A stretch of 64,000 nucleotides of DNA from Armatimonadota bacterium (GTDB lineage: Bacteria; Armatimonadota; Zipacnadia; JAUWAU01): assembly GCA_030601885.1 (NCBI GenBank), contig JAUWAU010000002.1:1-64000 (forward strand), read 5' to 3'. Position 1 is the first letter of the stretch. The number at the start of each line of letters is the position of its first letter. The notes beneath the pieces were generated by a model, which was given only the letters and a program-made list of their open reading frames with translations, searched no databases and was not told where the DNA came from. A program made the position numbers and the translations under genes. Of the stretch, positions 42,973 to 51,707 are shown piece by piece.

Positions 42973-45456
42973 GTGCCCCAGATGACAAGCCGGCGTCTGC
43001 GAGACTCTGCCGTGGGCGTGGTCGCTCTCGCAGCTCTGGTGCTGGTGTTCTTCTGGCGTGTGCTGCTTGCCGGGGAAACGCTTGCTCCCGGTCGGCAGCA
43101 GTGGCTCATGGAGCCATGGCGCAGCGAGTTGGCGGTTCAGCGACGGCCGCTTGGGCGCCAGTGGGACGCGCTGCTGTGGGACGCCATGGCACAGTACGTG
43201 CCGTGGCGCATGTACACCGCCCGGACGCTGCGCAGTGGCACGGTGCCACTGTGGAATCCGCACCAGTTCTGCGGCACGCCCTTCGTTGCCAACGCCCAAT
43301 CGGCGGTGCTCTACCCTCCGAACGTCCTGTTCGTGTTCATCGATCCGCTCCGCGCGCTGGGCATTAGTGCGGCGCTCCACCTCCTGTTCGCCGGCGCGTG
43401 CACGTACCTGCTCCTGCGGCACATCGCCCTGCAAGCAGCACCGGCACTTCTTGGCGCCGTGTCGTTTATGTTCGGCGGCTTTCTGGTGACGTGGACCGAG
43501 CTGCCGAGCCTCATGAACACGGCGGCGTGGCTCCCATGTTGCCTGCTGGCCGCACACGCTTTTTTTGCGCGTCCGCGCTGGGGCGCCGCGGCACTGCTCG
43601 CGGGGGCTCTCGCGATGGCGTTCCTGGCCGGACACCCACAGATCTTCGCGTACGTCGCGGGCACCACGCTGATGTATTGCATCGCGCGGCTGGCCAAGCT
43701 GCTCGCGCGTAAAGGTGGGCGCCCTGCCGGCACAGCCGCCGCAAACCTGATGGCCGCCGGACTACTCGTAACGCTGCTGTGCGCCGCGCAGGCTCTGCCC
43801 ACGACCGAATTGGTCCAGCGCGGTCACCGGGGGCTGAGGGCCCCTTCAGACTCGATGTGGCAGGCTCAGGTGCAGCGCGCCCTCACGCTCGCCGAGCTGC
43901 CGGGTCTACTCGTTCCCGATGTGCACGGATCACCCGCGACAGGCACGTACGTGGGGCTCAGCTATACGGAGCACTGCGGCTTCGTCGGCTGCGTCGTGCT
44001 CGCACTGGCTCTAGCAGCTCCTTTTGTGCGGTTCAGTGGTCACGCGCTCTTCTTCGCTGCACTGTCGCTGGGCAGCATTCTCGTGGCCACGGCGACGCCG
44101 CTGGCGCGGGTCCTCTTCTTTGCGCTCCCGGGCTTCGGCGCCGCAGGGAGCGTCACACGGACGCTGTGCGTTTTCACCTTCAGTACGGCCGTGCTTGGGG
44201 CCATGGGGCTGCAGGGAGCACTGAACGCACAGATTGAGCCAGGGGGCGGCGGCATTCGACGGCGTGCCACCGCGGCCGTGGTCACCTTTATGGGGGTGGC
44301 GGCATTGGCCTCTTGGCTGGTGTTGCGGCCGGCAGGAGTCACAGCGGCAGGGGGCCTTGGCGCCTGGTGGTCGGGGCTGCTGCCCCTCGTCGCGGCCTGT
44401 GTCACCGGCGCGCTCCTTTGGCTCCGACCCGGACGTGTGCCAGCAGCAACGATAGGGACGATAGTGGTGGTGCTGACTCTGGCGGAGCTTTTCAACTACG
44501 GAGCCCGGTTCAACCCAACGGCGCCACGGACGGGGGTGTATGCGAGCGTGTCGGCGATCGAAACGCTGCGCCGCGAGCAAGGCGACGCGCGCATTCTCGC
44601 GATCACCCGCCGAGCCGACTGGCGGCTGTTCGCGTTGCCCGGGACCGTCCTGCCGCCGAATTCGGCGATGGCGTACGGACTGCGAAGCCTGCAGGGATAC
44701 GACTCGCTTTCCACCGCCCGCTATCGGGGTTACGCCTACGTGATGGAGGGAGAGCAACCGAGCCCGATCGCGAACGGCAACATGGTGCTGCTTGAGAGCG
44801 TCGATTCGCCCCTGCTGGACAGAGCCGCCGTAGGACTTGTGATGTCCGACCGGCCCCTGCTGAACGAGCATCTCGAGATCCTTTGGGTCAACGGCAATGT
44901 GCGCATCTACCGCAATCGGCGGGCGCTTCCGCGAGCCTACGCAGCAGCCGGAGCCATTGGCGTCGCCGGCAGCGGGGCTGCGCTTGGAGCGCTGCGAGAG
45001 CTGCGCCCGCAAGCGCCGCCGGCTCCCGTCGTCCAGCACCTAGCGGGGCCTGCGGCTGTGCGCCGCCCGGAGGCCGTGCAGCGGCCGCCCGTCCAGCCCG
45101 TCCCCGTCATCGCCGACGAGCCAAATGCCGTCAGGATTCGCCTTGCCGAGCCGGCCGCGCCGTGGGCGCGATGGCTCGTGCTTGCCGATGCCGCATACCC
45201 AGGCTGGCGGTGCTATGTGAGCGGCGAGCGCCGGCCAATTCTGCCGGCGGATTATCTCTTCCGGGCTGTCGAATTGCGCCAGCCCGGCGACGAACCGACG
45301 AACGAGCGCGGCGCCGGAGAGGCACACTTCGTGTACTTCCCTCAGTGCTTCGTGGTCGGCGCTTTTCTCTCGGGCCTCGGTTTGGCAGTGCTCGCTGCCA
45401 CGATGGTTTGGCGGGTGGCCGGCAAGCGCGCCCGGGCCAGAGGCGGCGAGGCGTGA
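42973..45456 (+). CDS. YfhO-like multi-spanning membrane protein
   Basis: The 827-residue protein has about a dozen hydrophobic helices in the first 500 residues, starting with VGVVALAALVLVFFWRVLLA, then a soluble C-terminal part and a final helix (FVVGAFLSGLGLAVLAATMV). Features of the YfhO family include DAMAQYVPWRMYTARTLRSG, PLWNPHQFCGTPFVANAQSA, LYPPNVLF and a late DAAYPGWRCYVSGERRPI. YfhO proteins are implicated in glycosylation of cell-wall or lipid glycans. The start is GTG 42973 or ATG 42982. It overlaps the next gene by one base (TGATG). Confidence 0.8.
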   Translation: MPQMTSRRLRDSAVGVVALAALVLVFFWRVLLAGETLAPGRQQWLMEPWRSELAVQRRPLGRQWDALLWDAMAQYVPWRMYTARTLRSGTVPLWNPHQFCGTPFVANAQSAVLYPPNVLFVFIDPLRALGISAALHLLFAGACTYLLLRHIALQAAPALLGAVSFMFGGFLVTWTELPSLMNTAAWLPCCLLAAHAFFARPRWGAAALLAGALAMAFLAGHPQIFAYVAGTTLMYCIARLAKLLARKGGRPAGTAAANLMAAGLLVTLLCAAQALPTTELVQRGHRGLRAPSDSMWQAQVQRALTLAELPGLLVPDVHGSPATGTYVGLSYTEHCGFVGCVVLALALAAPFVRFSGHALFFAALSLGSILVATATPLARVLFFALPGFGAAGSVTRTLCVFTFSTAVLGAMGLQGALNAQIEPGGGGIRRRATAAVVTFMGVAALASWLVLRPAGVTAAGGLGAWWSGLLPLVAACVTGALLWLRPGRVPAATIGTIVVVLTLAELFNYGARFNPTAPRTGVYASVSAIETLRREQGDARILAITRRADWRLFALPGTVLPPNSAMAYGLRSLQGYDSLSTARYRGYAYVMEGEQPSPIANGNMVLLESVDSPLLDRAAVGLVMSDRPLLNEHLEILWVNGNVRIYRNRRALPRAYAAAGAIGVAGSGAALGALRELRPQAPPAPVVQHLAGPAAVRRPEAVQRPPVQPVPVIADEPNAVRIRLAEPAAPWARWLVLADAAYPGWRCYVSGERRPILPADYLFRAVELRQPGDEPTNERGAGEAHFVYFPQCFVVGAFLSGLGLAVLAATMVWRVAGKRARARGGEA

Positions 45457-47135
45457 TGTTGCGCCCGGGCGAGTTCAAAGCCGTGTCGATCTGGGCCGCA
45501 TTGCTCGTCGCCATCATCCTGCTGCCGTATCCCTTCGCCACTATCTTCGCCGGCCCCGGGTGGCACTTCATGGGCCACCTGCACGCGGTGGACGAAGGGA
45601 ACGCGTACCTGGCGTGGAGCAGGCAGGCGGCTGAAGGCGCCTGGCGACTGCGGAACATGTACACCGCCACGCCGGACAAGGGACTGTTCTTTAATGCCTT
45701 CTTCGTCGCCATCGGCAAAACCGCCGCCCTTCTCCACGTCGAACCCGTGGTCGTATTCCACCTCGCCAGACCTATCTGCGGGTGGGTCTGCCTCGTGTCG
45801 ATCTATCTGCTGGCTGCCTTTGTGTTCCCGGATTCCCTCACGCGCTGGGCCGCCTTCGCCCTCGCGGCTCTGTCCTCCGGCGTCGGCTGGTTCGTGCACC
45901 TTTTCCGTGGCCCCACCGGCCTGCACCCGCTGGATTTCGGGGAGGGCCTCATCCAGCCCGAAGCCATCACGTTTCTTTGCATCTACGTCAATCCGCTCTT
46001 CGCCGCATCGCTGGCGTTGATGTGCCTCGTTTTCGTGACCTTCCTCAGTGCCGTGCACAGCAACCGGCACGGCTGGATCATCGCGGCCGGGCTGCTGAAC
46101 CTGCTGCTCGGCAACATACACACCTACGACGTTCTTGTGGTCAACGGCGCACTGGCTGTGTATCTACTGCTGCTTCTGGGCTCGCGCGCGATCTCGCTCT
46201 GGCCAGCCCTGTGGAGCTACGGTATCTTCCTTGGCATCTCGGCCGCATCGCCCATATACCAGGCCTATGTGGTGGCGGCCGATCCGCTGTACGCGGCGAA
46301 GGCGGCTACTGTCACGGCGTCTCTCCGCCCAGTGGATCACGCGCTCACGTACGGATTCGTCCTGATCTTCGCGCTGGCGGGCGCCGCATATATCGCCCGC
46401 CGCCCGGACAGTCGAACCGTTTTTCTGTTGGCATGGCTTGTGATTGGCGCCCTGATGCCCTTGGCGCCGGCGGACGACTTCCCGTTTCAGCGGAAGATGT
46501 GGGAGGGGTACCACGTTGTGCTCTCGCTGCTCGGGGCCGTCGCATGCACGCACGTCATCTTGCCTTGGCTCGCGCGCAAGCGTCCCCCCACATCTGCCGA
46601 GGGCCGCGCCCGTTTCGGCATGGGCCTCATCGCCGCTGCCGTGGCGCTTACCGTACCGTCAAACCTGTTTTTCGTGAACTTGACGATGCGCGATGCCGCG
46701 GACAACAACACCCGCCTGGTGAAGAACCTCATGCCGCCCATGTACCTGTCCAATGACGACATTCGGGCGCTGCATTGGCTGCGGGACAATACGTCCCGCG
46801 ATGACGTGGTATTCTCGGCGCCGTACGTGGGCAGCCACATTCCCGCTGTGTCCGGCAACCGGGTCTATATGGGCCACTGGGCGGAGACACTCGGGTTCGG
46901 CCGGCTCGCCGGGGTGGTCGAGCAGTTCTACTCCGCCCGAATATCTCCCGCGGAGTGCGAGCAGATCCTGCGCCGGGCGCGTGCGCGCTACGTTTACTAT
47001 GGTGCATACGAGCGGCTCATCGGCGAGCCCAACAAGCCGCGCTTCATGCACGCGAGGAATCTCACGCCCGCGTTCGCGGCCGGCGATGTCACCATCTATC
47101 GCGTGACGGACGCACCGGGCCGTGCGGGCCGGTGA
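45456..47135 (+). CDS. Multi-spanning membrane protein, glycosyltransferase-C-like
   Basis: The 559-residue protein has around ten hydrophobic helices (KAVSIWAALLVAIILLPYPF, GLLNLLLGNIHTYDVLVVNG, IPAVSGNRVYMGHWAETLG after the last). The early loop FMGHLHAVDEGNAYLAWSRQ and the C-terminal soluble part (ALHWLRDNTSRDDVVFSAPY, RRARARYVYYGAYE) are as in polytopic GT-C-like glycosyltransferases, but no activity is proven. Translation is coupled to the YfhO-like gene by TGATG. The pair probably modifies surface glycans. Confidence 0.7.
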   Translation: MLRPGEFKAVSIWAALLVAIILLPYPFATIFAGPGWHFMGHLHAVDEGNAYLAWSRQAAEGAWRLRNMYTATPDKGLFFNAFFVAIGKTAALLHVEPVVVFHLARPICGWVCLVSIYLLAAFVFPDSLTRWAAFALAALSSGVGWFVHLFRGPTGLHPLDFGEGLIQPEAITFLCIYVNPLFAASLALMCLVFVTFLSAVHSNRHGWIIAAGLLNLLLGNIHTYDVLVVNGALAVYLLLLLGSRAISLWPALWSYGIFLGISAASPIYQAYVVAADPLYAAKAATVTASLRPVDHALTYGFVLIFALAGAAYIARRPDSRTVFLLAWLVIGALMPLAPADDFPFQRKMWEGYHVVLSLLGAVACTHVILPWLARKRPPTSAEGRARFGMGLIAAAVALTVPSNLFFVNLTMRDAADNNTRLVKNLMPPMYLSNDDIRALHWLRDNTSRDDVVFSAPYVGSHIPAVSGNRVYMGHWAETLGFGRLAGVVEQFYSARISPAECEQILRRARARYVYYGAYERLIGEPNKPRFMHARNLTPAFAAGDVTIYRVTDAPGRAGR

Positions 47136-47297
47136 GCGACTTGCGAAAGCCCTCTGGCAGCGGGACATAACCACGTACGCCATCAATGGCCGCGAGCATC
47201 AGAAGGGTTGAACACGCTGTCGAACGGGGCTCAGTGGCTTGCGCGGCAGTCAATTGACATCGCCATGTGCCCATTGTAGAATCGGCGCGGCGAAAGG

Positions 47298-47400
47298 CAG
47301 TGGTCAGTGGACAGTGGACAGTCTGAACGACGCCACCAGTCACATTCCTGAGGGAGCCGTGCTGGTCACTGACCACTGGTCACTGGTCACCGACCACTGA
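47298..47400. repeat. Paired short CAGTGG / CACTGACC repeats before hisS
   Basis: CAGTGGTCAGTGGACAGTGG (47298 on) and GTCACTGACCACTGGTCACT (47364 on) are inversely related and could pair across about 40 bp, directly in front of hisS. The rest of the gap 47136-47407 shows no gene. Confidence 0.6.
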
Positions 47401-47407
47401 GACGGCT

Positions 47408-48682
47408 ATGGCATACCAGGCAATACGTGGTACGAGAGATATCCTTCCGGGCGAAGTCCAAGAGTGGCAGTTCGTCGAAGACATGTTCCGGGACGTCTGT
47501 CGGCGCTACTGCTACGCCGAGATCCGCACGCCCGTGTTCGAACAGACGGAGCTGTTCGTTCGCAGCGTGGGCGAGGAGAGCGACATCGTCCGCAAGGAGA
47601 TGTACACGTTCGAGGACCGGGGCGGGCGCTCGCTGACGCTGCGGGCCGAGGGCACAGCGCCGGTGGTGCGCGCATACATTCAGCACAACCTCCAGGGCCA
47701 GGCCGGGCGGCTCGTCAAGCTCTACTACATCGTGCCGATATACCGGTACGACCGTCCCCAGAAGGGCCGCCTGCGGGAACACCACCAGGTGGGCATCGAG
47801 GCCATCGGCTCCTCCGACCCCGCCGTCGATGCAGAGATCATCGATCTCGCCCTTACCTTCTGGCGCGACATCGGCATCCCCGACTGCCGCGTGATGCTCA
47901 ACTCCGTGGGCTGCCCCGAGTGTTGGCCCACGTACCGGGAGCGTCTGCACACCTTCCTGGCGGACAAGATCGGAGAAACGTGCGCGGACTGTCAGCGCCG
48001 CTACGAGACGAACATCCGCCGGATTCTGGACTGCAAGAACGAGAAATGCCGCCAGCTCACTGAGAACGCGCCGAAGCAAGTGGAATACCTCTGCGCCGAA
48101 TGCCGCGAACACTTCGACGAGGTGCAGTCGGCCCTAAAGGCGATGGATATCGCCTACGAACTCGATCCCCGCATCGTGCGCGGACTCGACTATTACACCA
48201 AGACGGCGTTTGAGATAGTGCACAGTGCGCTGGGGGCCCAGGACTCCATCGGCGGCGGCGGGCGATACGATGGCCTGGTGGCAGACTGTGGTGGGAAGCC
48301 CACGCCGGGCGTCGGCGCCGGCCTGGGGATGGAGCGGGCGCTCCTGGTGCGGGAGGCGCTCGGCGTCACCGCACAGCGAGACGAGGCGCGCGCGTGCTTC
48401 ATCGCCAGCATCGGCGACGAGGCGCGGCAGCGCGCCGTTGGGCTCACGGCAGATCTGCGCCGAGCGGGCCTCCCGGTGGATATGGCCCGCGATGGCAAGA
48501 GCCTTCGCAGCCAGCTCCGGGAGGCCGACACCAGAGGCTTTCGCTACAGCGCCATTCTCGGAGAGGATGAGCTGGCGCGGGGCGTTGTCGCCCTGCGCTG
48601 TATGAATACGGGTGAGCAGCGCGAAGTGGCGATGGACGCGCTCGCCCGGGAGTTGATGGCCGGCCAGGGCAGTGATCAGTGA
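47408..48682 (+). CDS. hisS: Histidyl-tRNA synthetase
   Basis: The 424-residue class II synthetase shows AIRGTRDILPGEVQEWQFVE at the start and motif 2 in LTLRAEGTAPVVRAYIQHNL and FYRYDRPQKGR-like YRYDRPQKGRLREHHQVGIE. The histidine-binding segments are RGLDYYTKTAFEIV and GGGGRYDGLV. A four-cysteine insertion (CPECWPTY, CADCQRRY, CKNEKC, LCAECREHF) may bind zinc, a feature of several bacterial HisRS groups. Its last residues (SDQ) are encoded in a CAGTGATCAGTG repeat, so the C-terminus was shaped by that repeat. Confidence 0.96.
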   Translation: MAYQAIRGTRDILPGEVQEWQFVEDMFRDVCRRYCYAEIRTPVFEQTELFVRSVGEESDIVRKEMYTFEDRGGRSLTLRAEGTAPVVRAYIQHNLQGQAGRLVKLYYIVPIYRYDRPQKGRLREHHQVGIEAIGSSDPAVDAEIIDLALTFWRDIGIPDCRVMLNSVGCPECWPTYRERLHTFLADKIGETCADCQRRYETNIRRILDCKNEKCRQLTENAPKQVEYLCAECREHFDEVQSALKAMDIAYELDPRIVRGLDYYTKTAFEIVHSALGAQDSIGGGGRYDGLVADCGGKPTPGVGAGLGMERALLVREALGVTAQRDEARACFIASIGDEARQRAVGLTADLRRAGLPVDMARDGKSLRSQLREADTRGFRYSAILGEDELARGVVALRCMNTGEQREVAMDALARELMAGQGSDQ

Positions 48683-48710
48683 TCAGTGGTCGGTGGTCAG
48701 TGATTAGTGG
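48670..48710 (+). repeat. CAGTGATCAGTGG-type repeat over hisS stop
   Basis: CAGTGATCAGTGATCAGTGG covers the last hisS codons and stop and continues for 28 bp. It is the same family as 47298-47400 and 48935-48969. Confidence 0.6.
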
Positions 48711-48805
48711 GCTGCCGTCCGCGTCGTCGCATTATCCCCTCATGTGGATGACCAACGGGCAGTCGTCATGTGGCGGAGCGATACCCGGAAACAAAGAAGA
48801 TGCCG

Positions 48806-48850
48806 GGCGGGTAGGCTGAGGCCCGCCGGAGCGAGCCGCTCCGGCTACAA
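48806..48850 (+). repeat. Double-hairpin repeat ending GGCTACAA
   Basis: GGCGGG/CCCGCC and GGAGCG/CGCTCC form two small hairpins followed by GGCTACAA, the usual end of the CTACAA repeat family. It lies between hisS and aspS; no gene is visible there. Confidence 0.5.
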
Positions 48851-48934
48851 TGGGTGAGGCGATGGGCGGAATCTTCGGGCTGGTGCCCTGTTGCTCTCGG
48901 GCTGTCCAATGAGCACCGACGAGTACGCCTTCGG

Positions 48935-48969
48935 GACTGAGAACTGACCACTGACCACTGACCACTGAG
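48935..48969 (+). repeat. Tandem CTGACCA repeat before aspS
   Basis: Three perfect 7-bp units (CTGACCA, repeated) and partial flanking units end 10 bp before the aspS start codon, so they form part of its leader. Confidence 0.65.
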
Positions 48970-48979
48970 GTGGCATGCC

Positions 48980-50761
48980 ATGGCCACATGGAAACGAACA
49001 CACCGATGCGGTGAGCTCTGCACCGATAACGTCGGACAGAAAGTCATCATCAACGGCTGGGTACATCGGCGGCGCGACCACGGCGGCCTGATATTCCTCG
49101 ATCTCCGCGATCGCTACGGCATCGTCCAGGTCGTGTTCGATCCCGAGAGGGCCGCGGATGCCCACACGGCCGCATCGAAGGTGCGCGCCGAGTATGTTCT
49201 GTCCGTGACCGGCGAGGTGGGCCGGCGTCCGGAGGGCACGGAGAACCCGGAGTTGGCCACGGGCGAGATCGAGCTGCATGCGAAGCAGCTCGAGGTGCTC
49301 AACGAGGCGAAGTCGCCCCCGTTCTCCGTCGCGGACGAGGAAGACACCGACGAGGCGATCCGGCTCAAGTACCGATACATCGACCTGCGCCGGCGGCAGA
49401 TGCAGGAGAACATTCGCGCACGCCATCTCGCGACGACGGCGACGCGCGAGTACCTGAACTCGCGGGACTTCTGGGAGATCGAGACGCCGCTGCTCATCAA
49501 GAGCACACCCGAGGGCGCGCGCGACTACCTGGTGCCAAGCCGCACGAACCCCGGCCACTTCTTTGCCCTGCCGCAGTCGCCGCAGCTCTTCAAGCAGATC
49601 CTCATGGTGGCCGGCTGCGACCGGTATTATCAGATCGCCCACTGCATGCGGGACGAGGACCTGCGGGCCGACCGGCAGCCAGAGTTCACCCAGATAGACA
49701 TCGAGATGTCCTTCGTTGAGCCCGACGACGTGTTCGAGGTCGTCGAGGGGATGCTCGCCGCCGGGGTGAAAGCTGTTCGGGGCGAGGAGATTCCCCTCCC
49801 CTTCCCCCGCCTCACTCACGAGGAGGCAATGGCGCGCTATGGCACGGAGAAACCAGACACGCGCTTCGGGATGGAGCTGATCGACGTCTCGGAACTCGTC
49901 AACGCGTGCAACTTCCGCGTCTTCACGGAGACGCTCGCCGATGGCGGACAGGTCAAGTGTATCAACGTGAAGGGCGGAGGGGGACTGACACGGAGCAGCA
50001 TTGACGGCCCCCTCGGCCGCCTGGCTCGCGAGTGGGGGGCGAAGGGGCTGGCGTGGCTGCGAGCCACCGAGTCCACGCTGGAGGGGACCATCGCCAAGTA
50101 CTTCACCGAGCAGCAGCTCGCGGCGCTCAGCGAGGCCGCGGACGCAGAGGCCGGTGACATCATCCTATTCATCGCCGATCAGCCGAAGGTGGTGGCCGAC
50201 GTGTTGTCACACATCCGGCTGGAGCTGGGGGAGCAGCTCGGGCTGATCGATCGCGACGCGCTGAACTTCCTCTGGGTCACCGACTTCCCACTGTTCGAGC
50301 TGGACGCGGAGGGGAACGTCACGCCATCGCACCACCCGTTCACCATGCCGCACTCGGAGGACCTGGACAAGATGGCGACCGACCCGCTCGCCTGCCGGGC
50401 GCTGGCGTATGACGTGGTGCTCAGCGGTGTTGAGCTCGGCGGGGGCAGCATCCGGATCCACAAGCGCGACATCCAGGAGCGCGTCTTCCCGGCCATCGGC
50501 CTCAGCCAGGACGAGGCGCAGCGGAAGTTCGGCTTCCTCCTGGATGCCTTCGAATACGGCACGCCGCCGCACGGGGGCATTGCACTGGGGATGGATCGGT
50601 TCGTCATGATCCTGCAGCGAATGCTCTCCATCCGCGAGGTGATCGCCTTCCCGAAGACGCAGGCGGCCACGGACCTGATGACCGGCGCGCCGGTGATGGT
50701 AGATTCGAAGGCGCTCAAGGAGCTGCATTTGCGGACGGATCTGCCGACGTATGAGGCGTGA
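48980..50761 (+). CDS. aspS: Aspartyl-tRNA synthetase, bacterial type
   Basis: The 593-residue class II enzyme has an N-terminal anticodon-binding OB domain (KVIINGWVHRRRDHGGLIFL), motif 1-2 segments (YLNSRDFWEIETPLLIKSTP, FALPQSPQLFKQILMV), a GAD insertion domain (about 290-420) and motif 3 (GGIALGMDRFVMIL). Its end (PVMVDSKALKELHLRTDLPT) is duplicated 4 kb downstream at 54712-54785. Whether it also makes Asp-tRNA-Asn cannot be judged from this window. Confidence 0.96.
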   Translation: MATWKRTHRCGELCTDNVGQKVIINGWVHRRRDHGGLIFLDLRDRYGIVQVVFDPERAADAHTAASKVRAEYVLSVTGEVGRRPEGTENPELATGEIELHAKQLEVLNEAKSPPFSVADEEDTDEAIRLKYRYIDLRRRQMQENIRARHLATTATREYLNSRDFWEIETPLLIKSTPEGARDYLVPSRTNPGHFFALPQSPQLFKQILMVAGCDRYYQIAHCMRDEDLRADRQPEFTQIDIEMSFVEPDDVFEVVEGMLAAGVKAVRGEEIPLPFPRLTHEEAMARYGTEKPDTRFGMELIDVSELVNACNFRVFTETLADGGQVKCINVKGGGGLTRSSIDGPLGRLAREWGAKGLAWLRATESTLEGTIAKYFTEQQLAALSEAADAEAGDIILFIADQPKVVADVLSHIRLELGEQLGLIDRDALNFLWVTDFPLFELDAEGNVTPSHHPFTMPHSEDLDKMATDPLACRALAYDVVLSGVELGGGSIRIHKRDIQERVFPAIGLSQDEAQRKFGFLLDAFEYGTPPHGGIALGMDRFVMILQRMLSIREVIAFPKTQAATDLMTGAPVMVDSKALKELHLRTDLPTYEA

Positions 50762-50795
50762 GGGGGGACGGAGGGGTGACAGCCGCGCTGGGGAA
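50689..50795 (+). repeat. Left copy of duplicated aspS 3' end
   Basis: This 107-bp stretch covers the last 24 aspS codons and about 34 bp beyond. It recurs at 54712-54818. The coding part differs at about four positions, all synonymous (Val, Leu, Leu, Leu codons). Confidence 0.85.
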
Positions 50796-50846
50796 GGTTG
50801 ACGAGAAGCTGGGTATGGCTCTGTGTGCGTTACCCAATGAGCGATG

Positions 50847-50891
50847 GGAATTCGGGGTCCCAATAATTTAGTATGGTGTCCCCGGAATTCC
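50847..50891. repeat. REP-like GGAATTC-GGGG / CCCCGGAATTCC palindrome
   Basis: GGAATTCGGGG and CCCCGGAATTCC face each other over 22 bp that include TTTAGTATGGTGT. Sequences of this type (GGGGACAC next to AATACTAA) often accompany REP-associated tyrosine transposases, as I recall. A gene fragment begins exactly at its right edge. Confidence 0.6.
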
Positions 50892-50892
50892 T

Positions 50893-51138
50893 CGCAAGCA
50901 GCTTCGCTACATCCTGGACCCGCACGGGCTCTCGGAGCGGGAGCTGGCGGACATCCTCGACCCATGGCAGGACCCGACGTGCTCCGGCCCGCACCTGCTC
51001 CCGTCGGAGCCGGCCCTCGACTTCCCCGGAGAGACATTCCGTGTCCTCAAGCAGAAAGAGGAGCGGGAGTTCGGCGAATACCGCACCCGCCGGCTGGTCC
51101 TCGAGGCGTGGGAAAGGCTCTCATCAGTCGCCGGCTGA
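50893..51138 (+). pseudogene. C-terminal gene fragment cut by the REP-like repeat
   Basis: The frame reads RKQLRYILDPHGLSERELAD, then ILDPWQDPTCSGPHLLPSEP, and ends LEAWERLSSVAG at TGA 51136-51138. Codon use is regular for this genome and composition looks like real protein. There is no start codon, and the frame reaches a stop at 50869 inside the repeat. It is therefore the last 81 residues of a lost gene of unknown family. Confidence 0.5.
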
Positions 51139-51199
51139 ACACTGGAGGTCGGGGCATTCATATGCTGCCACGTTGCAGACGATCTCAGGAGGGTCGCCA

Positions 51200-51670
51200 A
51201 TGGAGGCTCTAACGGCCGTCGGGGTAGGTCTGGTTGGCGTGTTCGGGACCCTAGCGGGGGTACTGCTGCAGCACCGGCTGAAGAGAGCCGAGAGGCGGGA
51301 GGCCGCCCAAGAGCAGTTCGTCAAGGAGCGAATGGCGGCCTGGGCGCGGCTGCACGGAGAGGCGTTGAGGAACTGCGGGAAGATAATGTACCTCACCGAC
51401 CTCGTGTCCAACTACGAAGCGATGGTGGCCGCCTTCCTGTCCGCGATGCACCTCCTGGAAGAGCCGTCGAGGACCGAGATCTGGGAGAGACTCGGCCGTC
51501 TTGGCATCCACACGGGCGTAGTGCAGGCACAGGCGAGCGGACTGGTCCCAGCGGACGCAGGCACGGACTCGCATGCGCAAGCACTCCAGGAGTTCAATGA
51601 GTTGTACCAGTTGATCAACCGGAGCCATCTGGAGGCGGCCAAACGCTTCTTCGAGTGCCGCTCCCAATGA
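51200..51670 (+). CDS. Small membrane-anchored helical protein
   Basis: ATG 51200 follows AGGAGGG, a near-perfect ribosome-binding site, which decides this start over the longer open frame. The 156 residues begin with one membrane helix (TAVGVGLVGVFGTLAGVLLQ), then a charged helix (HRLKRAERREAAQEQFVKER) and further helices with no recognised motif. The N-terminus faces out or the protein is a single-pass anchor. It lies 37 bp before the Mrr-like gene and is probably cotranscribed. Family unknown. Confidence 0.7.
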   Translation: MEALTAVGVGLVGVFGTLAGVLLQHRLKRAERREAAQEQFVKERMAAWARLHGEALRNCGKIMYLTDLVSNYEAMVAAFLSAMHLLEEPSRTEIWERLGRLGIHTGVVQAQASGLVPADAGTDSHAQALQEFNELYQLINRSHLEAAKRFFECRSQ

Positions 51671-51707
51671 GGGTGCGCTCATAGCACGTGGGCCGGTGAG
51701 CTGAGAC

